In this document: piece after piece, positions 48,593 through 59,800 of the stretch
Layout of the letters: every line of letters starts with the position of its first letter
Position numbering within the stretch: the first letter of the stretch is position 1
NCBI GenBank assembly: GCA_008973525.1
Contig: WACJ01000121.1
Span: forward strand, 310,001-374,000
Origin: Stenopsyche tienmushanensis
Taxonomy: Eukaryota; Arthropoda; Insecta; Trichoptera; Stenopsychidae
Direction of reading: 5' to 3'
Length of the DNA: 64,000 nt
Translations under genes and position numbers: made by a program
The notes under the pieces: generated by a model
What the model was told of the DNA's origin: nothing
Seen by the model: only the letters and a program-made list of their open reading frames with translations
The model's database searches: none

Positions 48593-48703
48593 CAGTGATT
48601 CTTAAATAGGAGTCCGCGAAAAAAAGTTTGCTCAAGAGGGGGTCCGCGAAAGTAATATCGCTCAAAAGGGGGTCCGCGGACTACGTAAGTTTAAGATCCG
48701 CTG
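48593..48703. mobile_element. Short hAT-type MITE
   Basis: A 111-bp element begins CAGTGATTCTTAAAT and ends with the imperfect complement (gtttaagatccgctg), the classic hAT end. Inside, ggggtccgcg-like blocks occur three times. The 8-bp flanks (cttttgat and ctttaaaa) agree at five positions, consistent with an old, decayed target duplication. Confidence 0.7.
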
Positions 48704-51571
48704 CTTTAAAAAAGTTTTTCGCTAATATATATTTTTACTATTTCAAATAAAAAACATTTCAAAATATCCATGAAATAATTTCCAAGAACCTAATTTTAAG
48801 AAATAATACCAATTAATATCTTATAACGTGTTTATTTTTTTTCATAATTTAATAAAAAAAACTAAAACCATTTCCGATACTATCTAAAAAATCTAAAAAA
48901 AACTATCTGTATTTACAGAGTAACCATCCGGACAGTGAGAGGTCTTTGATTTGAATCCAACTATCAATCAAAACTGCCAATCAAAACTATCATAAGATTA
49001 TCAACATTTATATAGTTTGAGAGAGAGATTTTATTTTATCGATTTGACGCCTGCCATTTGTCAGTCACGAAATTTTATTCAAAAATTCAATAACAGTTTT
49101 GAGAAATTGGGATATTTTCAATGAATAATAATTAATTTCAATAACGAATATGGCAAATTAACCCTATAAATACCGTGCGCACAGATCTGTGCATTTCATC
49201 AAACGAATTTATTTATCATGTTCTACGCAATTTTATATGTAACTTAAATCTTATTAAAACAATATTTTCAAGTCATGATTACAGTTTAAAATTTGTACAC
49301 ACATAATAGATTGTCCAGTTAAGAATGTCGTTTTTTAAATGAAAAATTTAAATTCAAATAAAAAATGTATTTATTAATTTCATCGACAAAATGTATTCTT
49401 CTAAAGTAGATACAATCTTTTCTCATCTATTTTTTTTAATTCCAGAAGAATAAAATTCAATGAGTTTTGATATAAAATACTTTTCTATTTCTCATTTCAC
49501 AAGCAATGTCATAAGAATAAGGTGGATGCAGAATCGTTTGATTATATCTGACCTTTTCGTACTCAACGCCACTTTTAAACTTTCTAATTGTGAACAATAA
49601 GTCTTGCTCGTTATGATTTGCTCATATGAAAGGACTTTATGGCAGATTATCCCTTTGGAGTCCCATTATACATTTAAAATAGATTTTTTACTGTTAGATC
49701 CGATCGAGGGGTTGGTTTCTTTGCCTGCTTTTTGAAAGCCATTGTCTTTTGCGTTTTTGATTTGAGTACAACATTCATTTTTCATCTCTAGTCACAAGTA
49801 TAAAAAAGGTTGTTTTTTCTCTTTATCAATTGAATCATGACACGTACTCGCGTGCACCGTCTTGATCTCATCAATAATGTCGTGTGGTATCCACACCCCC
49901 TGTTCTAGATGTTAATCTTGTTCTAGAATCTGATTCTAGATTGGATTTATCAGTATTAATATTATACTAATCAAACATAATAAATTTATTTAAAGTATAG
50001 ACATCGAAGAGATCGCAATAAAAATCTAACCGTTGATGTTTCGGATAATTCGAAAAGAACTTTTTTTTGATCCCTTGAATCTGAAATTAGTGAAATCCTG
50101 CAGACTGAAGTTTTTCTCTCAATGCTAATAGTCTAATCTAATAATTCGATGTATGATGAGGATAACGTCTAGACTACAGCCGGTTATTACGCAGTCTATT
50201 CGTATTTACATAATTCAAGAGTCCCTCACGTTTATTCAACTCCATGCTTCATCAAATATAATTCGCTGCAAAGATCAAACGCCCAAGGTGAACACTGAAC
50301 AGATTCTCATTTTATAGTGAAGATCGGGAAAAATATTTTTGGTCCACTATTTATAGGGCGAGTACGTCATCCGTGAAGAGTTTATAACATTGTCGTGGAT
50401 GACGTCAAAACTTTTGACGCTAAAAATTAAACGTCGATTATCCAATAAACATGCGTGTGACCATGGAACACTACACCGTTATTTATATACGATTTTTTGG
50501 CAACGACGACAAAAACTCGCAATACGCATTCGACTTCTTGTATTTGTTGCCAATAACATGCAATTTGCGGAGGTAACTTCGGCGCTAAACAACTGGCATA
50601 ATGGTTACGCTAATTATGAAATATTTTCGAACGGGACACGCATCGAAATGGAATGAATAATGTTTTGGAATTTACGGAATGCTGTTGCTTAGGGAAAGCA
50701 CGAAACTTATTGTCTATTTGCCTTGAACGAGCCAAAATACATTTGACGTTAAGAATGTATGGTGACAGGAGTGGGAAGACAGTCATAATAATTGTATATA
50801 TCGATCTTGCATGCTCTGTGGATGATATAACACCCTTAATGTAATACAATATTGAAACCAACCCTTTGTAATTAAGCCAATTCTCTAGTCAAATGTTGGT
50901 ACCGTAGGTGAGATTGTTAATTCGCATTGAGAAAGCTCGGAATTGAATCTATATAATGAAAAAAACACTAAAATAACAAATTTGGATGATCGGAAGATTA
51001 ATTGATAATATGAAAATTTCAAGGCAAAAGAAGATGATATGATAAATAAGAAAGTTCCATTATCTAAGACATCATTATTTCAAGCTACTTTTTCAGCAGC
51101 TAGAAAAAGCACTATGATCACGACCCACCTAACTTTAATTTTTACGTGCCTGTATCATTTATCTTCACGAATGCGTGCGCAAGGAGTAGCCATCAATCCT
51201 TAGATCAAGTCACGTGACTTGTGAGATCTACGTTTTGTCGTCTAGGCAATTTCATTCCATACTAAAGTGCCTTCGCCAATAATCTAGACAGAAATCTCAG
51301 ATCATATTTGAGGTTTAATCCGTTTCTATTTCCACTATCTGATTTGGACGAAGAAAAAATTGAATGTCCAAAAACTAACTGTAATATTTCATTATTTTTA
51401 TCATCGGTACCCTTGATCTTGGTCCGATCTATGAAAAGGAGATTCTAATTTAATCACTCCAATTCGAGTGCGTTACAGATATTTTATGTCATTTAGATGA
51501 GCTGATATCCAGTTTGAAAAACACGGCAATATGAATTGAATTAAAAAATCAATAAGAAATAATTTCAATTA
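48704..51571. other. Gene-free stretch
   Basis: No gene recognised. At 49158 TTAACCCTATAAATACC is followed by a perfect 14-bp palindrome (GCACAGATCTGTGC, 49179-49192), which resembles a lone TTAA-type element end. ORFs of 80-90 codons at 50390-50861 overlap on both strands and have no recognisable domain. Confidence 0.45.
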
Positions 51572-52139
51572 CTCTTAAACCTTTTTTGTGCGGTAGAAAA
51601 TCGCACAAAAAAGCTATGACTCACATAAAAAAGTGAAGATGTGTTCCATGGATTTTATATACCGCATAACTTTGAAACAGCTATATAAAATATATCCAAA
51701 ACCGCACAAAATAATATTTTTGGTAACATTTAAAGGACGTCTTAATTAATTTTAAGGATATCTGACATCCACTAGAGAAATAATAAATATTTTAATTTCA
51801 AACTCAAGTCATTTTTTGGTCTTATTTTGTCGGAAAAACGCGTTAAAAGATTTCATTATGAAGAACTGGCCAAGTTGCCGCGTCACTAAAATAGCTATAA
51901 CTCCGTAATAAATTGGGATTTTGGAAATCCCTTTGGAGAATGTATTTTTAAAAGTCGAAACATTGAAAAAATGCAAAAAAACTAAATCCATTTTTTTCAA
52001 AATCTAAACCAGAATAAAGGAAGTAGTCGTAATTCAGCGATAGCAGATGCAATATGATTTAAACAGTCCCTAATTATAATTTTTTCCAAATTTCGCTTAA
52101 ATCGCACAAAAAAAAGTCGCACAAAAAGAGGTTCGAGTG
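51572..52139. mobile_element. Tc1/mariner-pogo-like MITE, copy 2
   Basis: A 568-bp non-coding element flanked by TA on both sides (51570-51571 and 52140-52141). Its right end, reversed, reads CACTCGAACCTCTTTTTGTG, almost identical to the left end of the element at 19277. Its left half matches the inverted right half of that copy. The two therefore lie in opposite orientations. Confidence 0.8.
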
Positions 52140-52459
52140 TATAGTGTAACGTGGAATAGTGTTGTATACAAATGCTTAATCTGGATATAATTGGAGCAAA
52201 AATCCTTTACTCCGCGCGAATAAGAATTTCAAGTGAGTCTGGCGGGTCGAATATTAGTTGGTTCGTCCGCCACCGCGTCCATTTTGGTCTACGAAATTGA
52301 ACTCCGCATATGAACACCTCTGTTTTATGATTGTTGCCGAGTATTGCAAAATAATTTTCCTTTGAGCCTGCCATTTGACATCACCTATATGAGATAAACA
52401 GTGGTAGAAGACAAAATACCACGGGTGATTTAGAGCCTTGTTGGTTAGGTTTGGGCTTT
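52140..52459. other. Stretch without recognised gene
   Basis: A less AT-rich segment with an 80-codon - strand ORF at 52254-52496. It directly continues the homologous segment at 52460 on its - strand downstream side. No domain is recognised. Confidence 0.35.
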
Positions 52460-52650
52460 CAACAACTTCGAAGTGTCTATGTGGAGATTCGTTCATGGAC
52501 GCAGACTATATTCTGTGGACATGTTCGGGCATGTCGTCAATCGGCAAGGCGCTCCTTTGACGTGTCAGTGGTTCGAAATTTGGACCGGTTGAACACGGAA
52601 ACTTTACGGCCAACCCCTCTAATTTTAGGGCATTTAGGCCTTTTGTAAAG
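52460..52650. repeat. Unidentified homologous segment, copy B
   Basis: Aligns with 24182-24375 (copy A). The - strand ORF 52506-52802 (98 codons) contains CSTGPNFEPLTRQRSA, matching CSIGPPFRPLTRRMSA in copy A. A second - strand frame has NRSKFRTTD against NRSAFQTTD. Protein-level likeness over two frames suggests moderately diverged DNA rather than selection on one frame. Upstream residues of the ORF (TSQGLYESVEV) also find a weak match in another frame of copy A. The function is unknown. Confidence 0.55.
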
Positions 52651-53829
52651 GTTATAGAGGAAAATGCATCCACTGGGCTTTCTATGACCTCCACCGATTC
52701 GTAGAGACCTTGACTAGTGGCCGATAACAATAAATGGGCTAAGGTGCGGGTTTGCACCATGCGAGCAGGCTGATATAGTCCCGAATAGCGGGATCTACAC
52801 ACAGCTCGGGTCAGAGAAAGGTCCCTGTTGTTCTTGTTGTCTCTTCTAGAGAAACTAAGTCTGTCGTTAGCCGGAGTGATGCTGAAAGAGTGGAGATTTG
52901 AGATTAATATTCAAATTTGTTTTTGTTATATGCACATTAACTTGTATTTTAACATCAACACAATCGGTAAATTTCTTAGATATTTCGTTAGGGTATCATC
53001 TCAAGCGATATTTTTTAATTTGCCAAATTAATCAAAATCGCTTTCCCTCGAGGGTTGCGCCATATTTGATTAAGGGTTAATTCGCATAAAGTTGCGTGAT
53101 GAACGTGATTCGATTAGGGTGTCCGTTTAAATGTTAAAAATCTGTCATGCAGAAGGGTAACAGCCGTGTAGTTGTGATTACAGCACAATTATTATTATCG
53201 TGTGTGTTTGTAGAAACAATCGTCCCGTTTGTCAGACACTGTTTGAACACGGTGTTGGGGTGTAGTGACACGTATTTCTGTGTGCACGCACGCGTGCCTC
53301 ACGTGTCACGCTTGGGTGCCACGTGCGCGTTTTAGGTACCAACAACAACCAGCACGTGCTTCTGTATTATGATATTTGCTTCGAGTGCAACAGTTCATCC
53401 GATATGACCATTCGGTAGAGGGGTTGCTCTCATCGTCGCATTTTTATGGATAATGTAAAATTTATCACACACCCCAACTAACAGCGAAAATCCTCAGTCA
53501 TCATACTTGAAAACACATTATATAATATTTCAACCCATTTCATGGAAAGCTAATCTAGAGCAGCATTTGTTCTTATTTCTTCAAGGGCAGGGCTATCACA
53601 AGCATTGTGAAACTTATAATGACAGTTTCTGTGTATGTATTGTACATATACATTACTTACTATCTATAAATCTAAAATTTGATGTAAGGTTTTGATTTTC
53701 AACTTCAGTTTTGTAGTAATTTTTGCTCTCGTTTACAATTGTGTTTACTTACACGTATTTATTTAATATGTTGTATAAAAGGATTAATATTCAAACACAT
53801 TCCATAGCTCGCTTGACAGTAAAGATATA
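52651..53829. other. Gene-free stretch with E-box cluster
   Basis: No gene recognised. The segment 53130-53370 is less AT-rich, rich in GTG/CAC, and contains the E-box cluster listed separately. Confidence 0.4.
53300..53358. promoter_or_regulatory. Three CACGTG E-boxes within 59 bp
   Basis: Perfect CACGTG palindromes lie at 53300-53305, 53320-53325 and 53353-53358, beside gcacgcacgcgtgc. CACGTG is the core site of bHLH factors such as Myc/Max and Clock/Cycle. Clustering in AT-rich DNA is unlikely by chance, but no promoter or gene is visible nearby. Confidence 0.4.
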
Positions 53830-54008
53830 CAGTCAACCTTTCTACAGCGTCGAGATGAGGATCACGCCATAGAAAGAAAACGCTATAGAAAGTTAGGCGC
53901 CCATGCAAAATTTATACGTGTTTATTTTTTACGCATTGATCTTATGTGTACCTGTTGCTTGTGTAAAATTTGTTACAAACAAATTGGACGCTGTAGGAGG
54001 GTTGACTG
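53830..54008. mobile_element. Tc1/pogo-like MITE, 179 bp
   Basis: Terminal inverted repeats of about 22 bp begin CAGTCAACC and end at gcgtc (left CAGTCAACCTTTCTACAGCG, right complement differing at two positions). TA lies directly outside both ends (53828-53829 and 54009-54010). No ORF is present. The CAGTCAACC start and TA duplication fit pogo/Tc1 elements. Confidence 0.85.
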
Positions 54009-57000
54009 TACTTAACGGATGATATTAATATTTTATACTCTGCCAAATACAGTGCAAAATTTCACAAGAATTCTTAACCAAAGTTTTTGATAAAAGTATT
54101 TAGATAGCCCTTTGTCAATGGACGTCTTTAAAATTAATCTCGAGGACATCTTTCGTGTGATTTTTTGCATTCTATAATCGATCAAATCGGAAAATCTCAA
54201 TCATGTGTCCTAGTAACAATAAAATTAATAATAAAGTAATGTATTTGCGTTATCTGAATAATCGTAAAATGATAAAAAATAAACAGTTGTCCGAACATTT
54301 TGATTGTCGTCTACTGATAAGCATCCATTTTAAATTAATATTCTTCATAAATAACTCCGACGATAAGTTAAAGAACTTATATAGGATAATTTAAAGACAC
54401 CATAAGTATTACAAATATTTCAATATAAACAATAAAAAAAATTAATTGAAACCAGTTTTTTAATACTTTTCGTCCAATATCACGACACTTATGTCCGAAA
54501 ATAATCAAATTTTATCAAATTAATTTCTGCATTGAAAGAACTAAAATGTATTTTTTTAAATAAATATTTAAATGAAAATTTCATTTTAATTAACAAGTAT
54601 TTATATGTAGACCAATATTTACGGGACTGTATTTTTATCTTACAGAAATCGTACACCTCACCAGCACGATGAAGGCTACTAAATCGAGACATTCCAGGCG
54701 AAATCTGGAGGCTTAGAAACAGTAGCATAACTACTAAATGACGAGCTTAGGCGACGCCTAGGAACAGTAACTATCTAATCTATGTATACATATATAGAGT
54801 ACATATATGTTTTTCAAATTGCTATATCAACCTTTCCCCACCGGTGATGTATTTACTACACATCGACTCTAATAATGGGAATGTCGATATGAAATATAAT
54901 AGATACGGGCTTCAGAATTTTTGTATTCATCCGTAATATAATTACGAATGACATAAAAGTATTATGGTATTTAAGTATTCATCTGCAGCGACGTAAATAA
55001 ATAATTTGTCGGAAAATTGTCCGTGTCTCAGCAGATAGGAATTTTATCAGTCACATTGATGGTGTTATACAAAATTGGGGGCTTTTTTGACGTATCTCTT
55101 CCCCCCTTAAATAGCTTAAATATTTCCAGTGCAATTAAATAATTCCAGAAAGTAATTTAAAAACCACATCACAGAGAGGGAAACGATAATGAATATCAAT
55201 ATATCATCATTGTGCACAATATTGAAGAAGAACTTGAGTTGAATTGATTTAATATAAATGATTAAGATCTTAGTATTTAAAACCGAATTTTTGTATATAT
55301 GAGGAAGTCAATTAAAAAAATGTTTCAAATTTGAGATTTGGGATGTGTTTTTTGCTGTGAAAACATAATCAGATATTAGCTTAGTGAATATCAGAGCCTC
55401 AGCGGAACTTTTTCTGTCAACATTTAAGTATCGAAAAATATCGATGAATTTAAATTTTAGAAGACCAGAACAGATTTGATGGCTCCTGATTTTTTTCATT
55501 TCGCGTTAAAGTAAACATTCTGATTTCTCGAATATTTTCTCGAGAATTTTTGTTAATATCCATCGTTCGAAGTAAATTATTAACAAACATCTATTTTAGC
55601 TTAAAACTACTACTTGCTAATAATTTCCGCAAATTCCAATATTACAAAAAAATTCCGAAATAAATTTATCAGAAACGTAAAACGACCTAAGTGTATTATT
55701 GAGTAGCATATTTTATTACTTAATCAAAGATAAGATGAGCTTGAGAGTCAGGAGTTTGTAAAAAAAATTTTGACATATCTAGAACTCTATTAAAGCCTTC
55801 CAAACAATACATTTTGGTAGACAATTCATTTCTAAAATTTCCCGAGAAATGAGAGTTTTAGATTTTCAAGAAATAGTTGGTTAAAATATTAAGCTTTGGA
55901 TAATTTGAAATAGATCAAATATACATACATAGGGTTGTATATCATTGTTAAAAATAATGCTTGGAAAAAATACATTAGAAAAGACTTTTGGTCCACTTTT
56001 TATGTAGTAATAATGAAGTCACTGAACGTCATTGGATTGCTAGTGGCTGTTAAGCTACGATGATGATACGAAATCATTTTTTTTTCTCCAATTGTTGATT
56101 ATTTATGAAGCATTTTAGGTCGTTTGGGCGTTTCGAAGCAACGAATCATTTTCTACGTGGGCGCATTCTCGTACCCACTTACGTTGGTTCTCAGCGAAAT
56201 GTATTCTGAATAACAACGTTAATATTTCTTGCGCTCAAAACAAACAGCTTATAATGAAGACTCGTTAAAAATGAAATAAGTTTTCTTAAATAACTGAAGC
56301 ATATTATAATTAATTGTTTGTTAAAGAGCGAACATTTTAAAGGAGGTGTTCAGGGTCGACTTCTAAAACGATGCTGCAGAAGAGTTGCTCGAAGCAGCTG
56401 CCGTCCTTTCTTTGATCTTTGACAAATAGTCCTCACGCGCGTCGCTCATCTTCCGATTCGATATTTCGCTTTGAAAACTTAATATTCCCTCGGATATTGA
56501 GGATCTGCTTTCCTAACATGACAAATAATATTTTGCTCTGATTCTTGTGGTATTTTTTGGCTGCGTGGCGAAAATAAAAAAAGTTTAAATACACAGCTGA
56601 CCGCGTTACGTATTATAAATATCATTCTCTGTGAGGCATTGACGTGATAAAATTGTCGCAGGAAAGGTGAGTGGACATGCATCATCAGCGAGGTGGAATA
56701 CGATAAGAAAATATGAAGAAAATAAAACCGTGACGTCCAAAGCAGGGTTCACCAACACTCCCCGGGACTCCCTGGGAAGAATGGGAAGACGTCAGACAGA
56801 AGACAGCTGTGCTTTTTGGACTATACAAGCAAAACACATTATAAATCACATCAAAAGAGAAAATATATTAAAAGCTTTATATTTCAATCAAGATTTTTTT
56901 TTCAAACCAAAAAAATCAAGCTATCCAGAATAGATTGTTGCTTGAAAATCAAAACTGCTATAATGAAAGTAAAAACCCAGATATTTTTAGGGACAATCAG

Positions 57001-57946
57001 TCATCAATCAATCAAATTTTTTGCATTATACAACTGATTTTCAGCACATGAAAAATTTCACAAAATTTACATACATCAGTCAACAAGCATATCTGTTTTT
57101 TTTTTAATTTTGTTGATATTCAACACCTTTGATATATTATATTAATATTTAGGATGGATTTAAACAATAAACCGCTACTCCGGAATGATTTCTTACTTCA
57201 ATATTTTGGCAGATTTTATTATCCAGGAATAAACGTACAATCAGCACTGTTTCTATGCATGAATATTTCAATTAATATTAGATTAAAAAATCGTAACATA
57301 CAAGCTCCATCGTGCCAAATTTTGTTTGATCGTAAATTTGGAATGTATTTATTTTTACGACCTTAACATGAGAATTACATTTTCATAGTCACTCGCTGCT
57401 CAAATCTGAGACAATCCAAAATCCAGATGGAAACGATGCTAAACAGATAATCATAAAAATGTCTAGACTTAGTCGAATAATTGACCGATCTTTCCATCGA
57501 AAGAAGTACAAGTTCTAAGAAAGAATTTTTTCATACTGTTAGCTCTATAAGAAATTTTTCAAAGATCTCTCAGCCAAAACAAACAATTAAATATAATATA
57601 TTTCTTTACATTTAGAGTTTCTTTCAATACGAATTGGCATAATGCAAATTCACATTGCGCAACATTTGATAGAAACCATTTTAAGATTTTTTTAGAATTT
57701 AAATTAATATAAAACTATGTGAAGATTAGAATTAAATCTAAAATTAATTTTCATATTATACTTTATTATGCTATTATAAATTATAAGTTTGATGCATTAC
57801 ATAAATCGAACGCATTATTTGTCACACCTAATAACTAATATTAAAATATAAAAATATAAAATAAAAATCTGAAAAATATTTTACAAGCTGTCGTGAGGGA
57901 CACACTTCTTATACAATTTTGGCAAATCGATAATTTAATATTTCGC
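54009..57946. other. Gene-free stretch downstream of SLC6 gene 2
   Basis: AT-rich with no recognised gene. A higher-GC, ORF-poor patch lies at 56340-56660. ORFs of up to 88 codons at 56479-57366 have no recognisable domain. The last 200 bp hold the 3' UTR of the - strand gene 2. Confidence 0.45.
57762..57767 (-). promoter_or_regulatory. Possible polyadenylation signal of SLC6 gene 2
   Basis: The complement reads AATAAA about 180 bp downstream of the stop codon on the - strand. Other AT-rich variants are nearby, so the exact site is uncertain. Confidence 0.4.
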
Positions 57947-59160
57947 TCATTCATTAGCAACAAATCCCGGATTCGTTTCGCCTTCTTCAACCATGCTGTA
58001 TGGAGTGGGCTTTACAATTTCAGTTTCAACACTATTTGAAGATTCAGCTGGTCCCCATAATTCTGTTGGCGTTATAAGATCTTTTCCTCTCTGAAAATTT
58101 TAAATAATAATTTCAGTAAGAATTTAAATGGATTATATGATTTAAAAAAATTCAAATGTAACTTACGACTTTTTCTACGAAGTAGATATAAATAAAACCT
58201 ATGATGATCGGTGCTAGGGTCGAAAGTCCCATCATCCAGCCTAAAGCATCTGCCCATGGTGGGAATACATAGTCTTCATAACTAGCTGGACTCCATTCAA
58301 TCATGATAAAGATGAAAACGGCCTAACAAATAATGCAACGTTTTAAAGAACATACATATATCTGACATTCATTGAATTGTAAAAAAAATAATATACTTAC
58401 AACACAAAATACTGGAGTTAAAACAGTCCAATTGAGCCACCAGAAGCTTCTGATGACTTTTCCAAGCTTCATTGACATAGTCCTTAAATCATCCAACGCT
58501 CTATTTGCTCCATAGCACCAAGCTACAACTATACACTATTGAGAAGCAAAATATCAGTACTACAATTGATTTATCATTCAAATTCATCGTCCAAAAATTA
58601 ATATAAAATATTAATTTCGAGCGTCCTTTATTCTACCGTGAAATGCCTTCGGGACTCTCGGGCAAAATGACAAAACTGAGAAAAATAATACCTTCGAAAT
58701 GTCAAAAGGCTTCGCTCATTGAAGATGGCATTTCAAAAGAGCAAAGGCTGAAATCTTGCGAATTTTCTACTTGCCAAAGACAAACCTTTTCATCTCCGAG
58801 TTTATTGCATTCCTCTCATTCAACTCCACGTCTGATATAAATTGGACATAATTTAGTACAGCGAGTTTTACGAGGAGACCCACTTCCACGGAACTTCATT
58901 AAAACGTTACTTTCGATTTGAGGAATCATATTAAAAACCTTATTTACAGCGATGTTAAAATTTGGCATTTTACGACTTAATAAAAAATCGCCCCGGACGA
59001 AATTCACCCCTAAAATTATATTAAATACCTCAGTTAAACCTATTATTAGAATGGCCCAGGAGGCAGTGTTCCAATCCATCAAAGAAAATAGGTAGACTCC
59101 ACCGCTGAAGCACATCGGCAATCCTAACAAAAAGCAGATCGAACATGTTGCCAATGTAAC
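57947..59160 (-). CDS. SLC6-family transporter, C-terminal exons only (paralogue of gene 1)
   Basis: Four exons on the - strand: 59160-59029, 58535-58401, 58322-58167 and 58090-57947 (TGA). All introns are GT-AG and phase 0, giving 188 residues in one frame. The order is [29 protein letters not shown], the TM10 gate region WCYGANRALDDL, then the last two helices and a short tail with a TELWGP motif common after TM12 in this family. Internal exon lengths (132, 135, 156 nt) equal those of the matching gene 1 exons, and 34 of 44 residues agree in the first. The two genes thus arose by DNA-level duplication. Exons for TM1-TM8 were not found in the remaining 4.8 kb to the window edge, where an R1-like LINE is inserted. 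Either a long intron follows or the gene is truncated. The reading frame and splice sites shown are intact. Confidence 0.9.
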
Positions 59161-59800
59161 CTTAAAAAAAAGAAAAATATACGCTTAGAATAGTTCATTA
59201 TAAGGCTATTTTTAATGCTAAGAAATAAAAGCGATGTTTTATATGCTTTTCCGCTGAATTGCCTCCTTCTTGAAGTTGATGGCTGTAAATGAGGTCAATG
59301 TATGGATGCACTTTAATCCAGTAAAGGGAGCACCACTTCATACATAAAATGGAGAAGAATTCTCATTTTCATAGTTAAATTAAAATTTCATTTAAAATTA
59401 TATCGTCTCCATGTTGGTTTTATATCAAAACATTTTACATGACTTGGATCAAACTTCTCGATACAAATAATGTGCTGTTTGATCAATCATTCTTCTAAAA
59501 ATGTCTTTTTAGTTAAAAGATTAAGCTGTGCTTGTGTAAAATATAATAAAAGAGGTGCGCTACCGGTCTAGTGCTAGAATTGGCGTATGATATGTGCGTA
59601 GCATATATATATAATGCATGCAATGGACACGAAGAGAATATAAACGACTCTCCCTCTCTTTCTGATCAACTGATGCTTGGAGTTTCACTTTTCGTGACGT
59701 TTAAGATAATTTACCCTACCACGCCTTTAGAAATTTCATTTCAAAATATTTGGATGATATGGAAATTCTATTTTATTAAAGGAAAAACATGCTTAATATT
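59161..59800. other. Stretch upstream of SLC6 gene 2 exons
   Basis: No further SLC6 exon was recognised on the - strand. The short dispersed repeat seen at 18850 recurs at about 59517-59562. A 77-codon + strand ORF at 59571-59804 has no recognisable domain. Confidence 0.45.

Noticed and set aside
50390..50861. Overlapping ORFs of 83-88 codons on both strands
   Set aside because: No domain, opposing strands equally open, no codon or splice evidence.
59240..59300. Possible TM8 exon of gene 2 on the - strand (a TAIN-like stretch)
   Set aside because: Four-residue similarity only; the required phase-0 AAG/GT donor and the GPGLAF block are absent.
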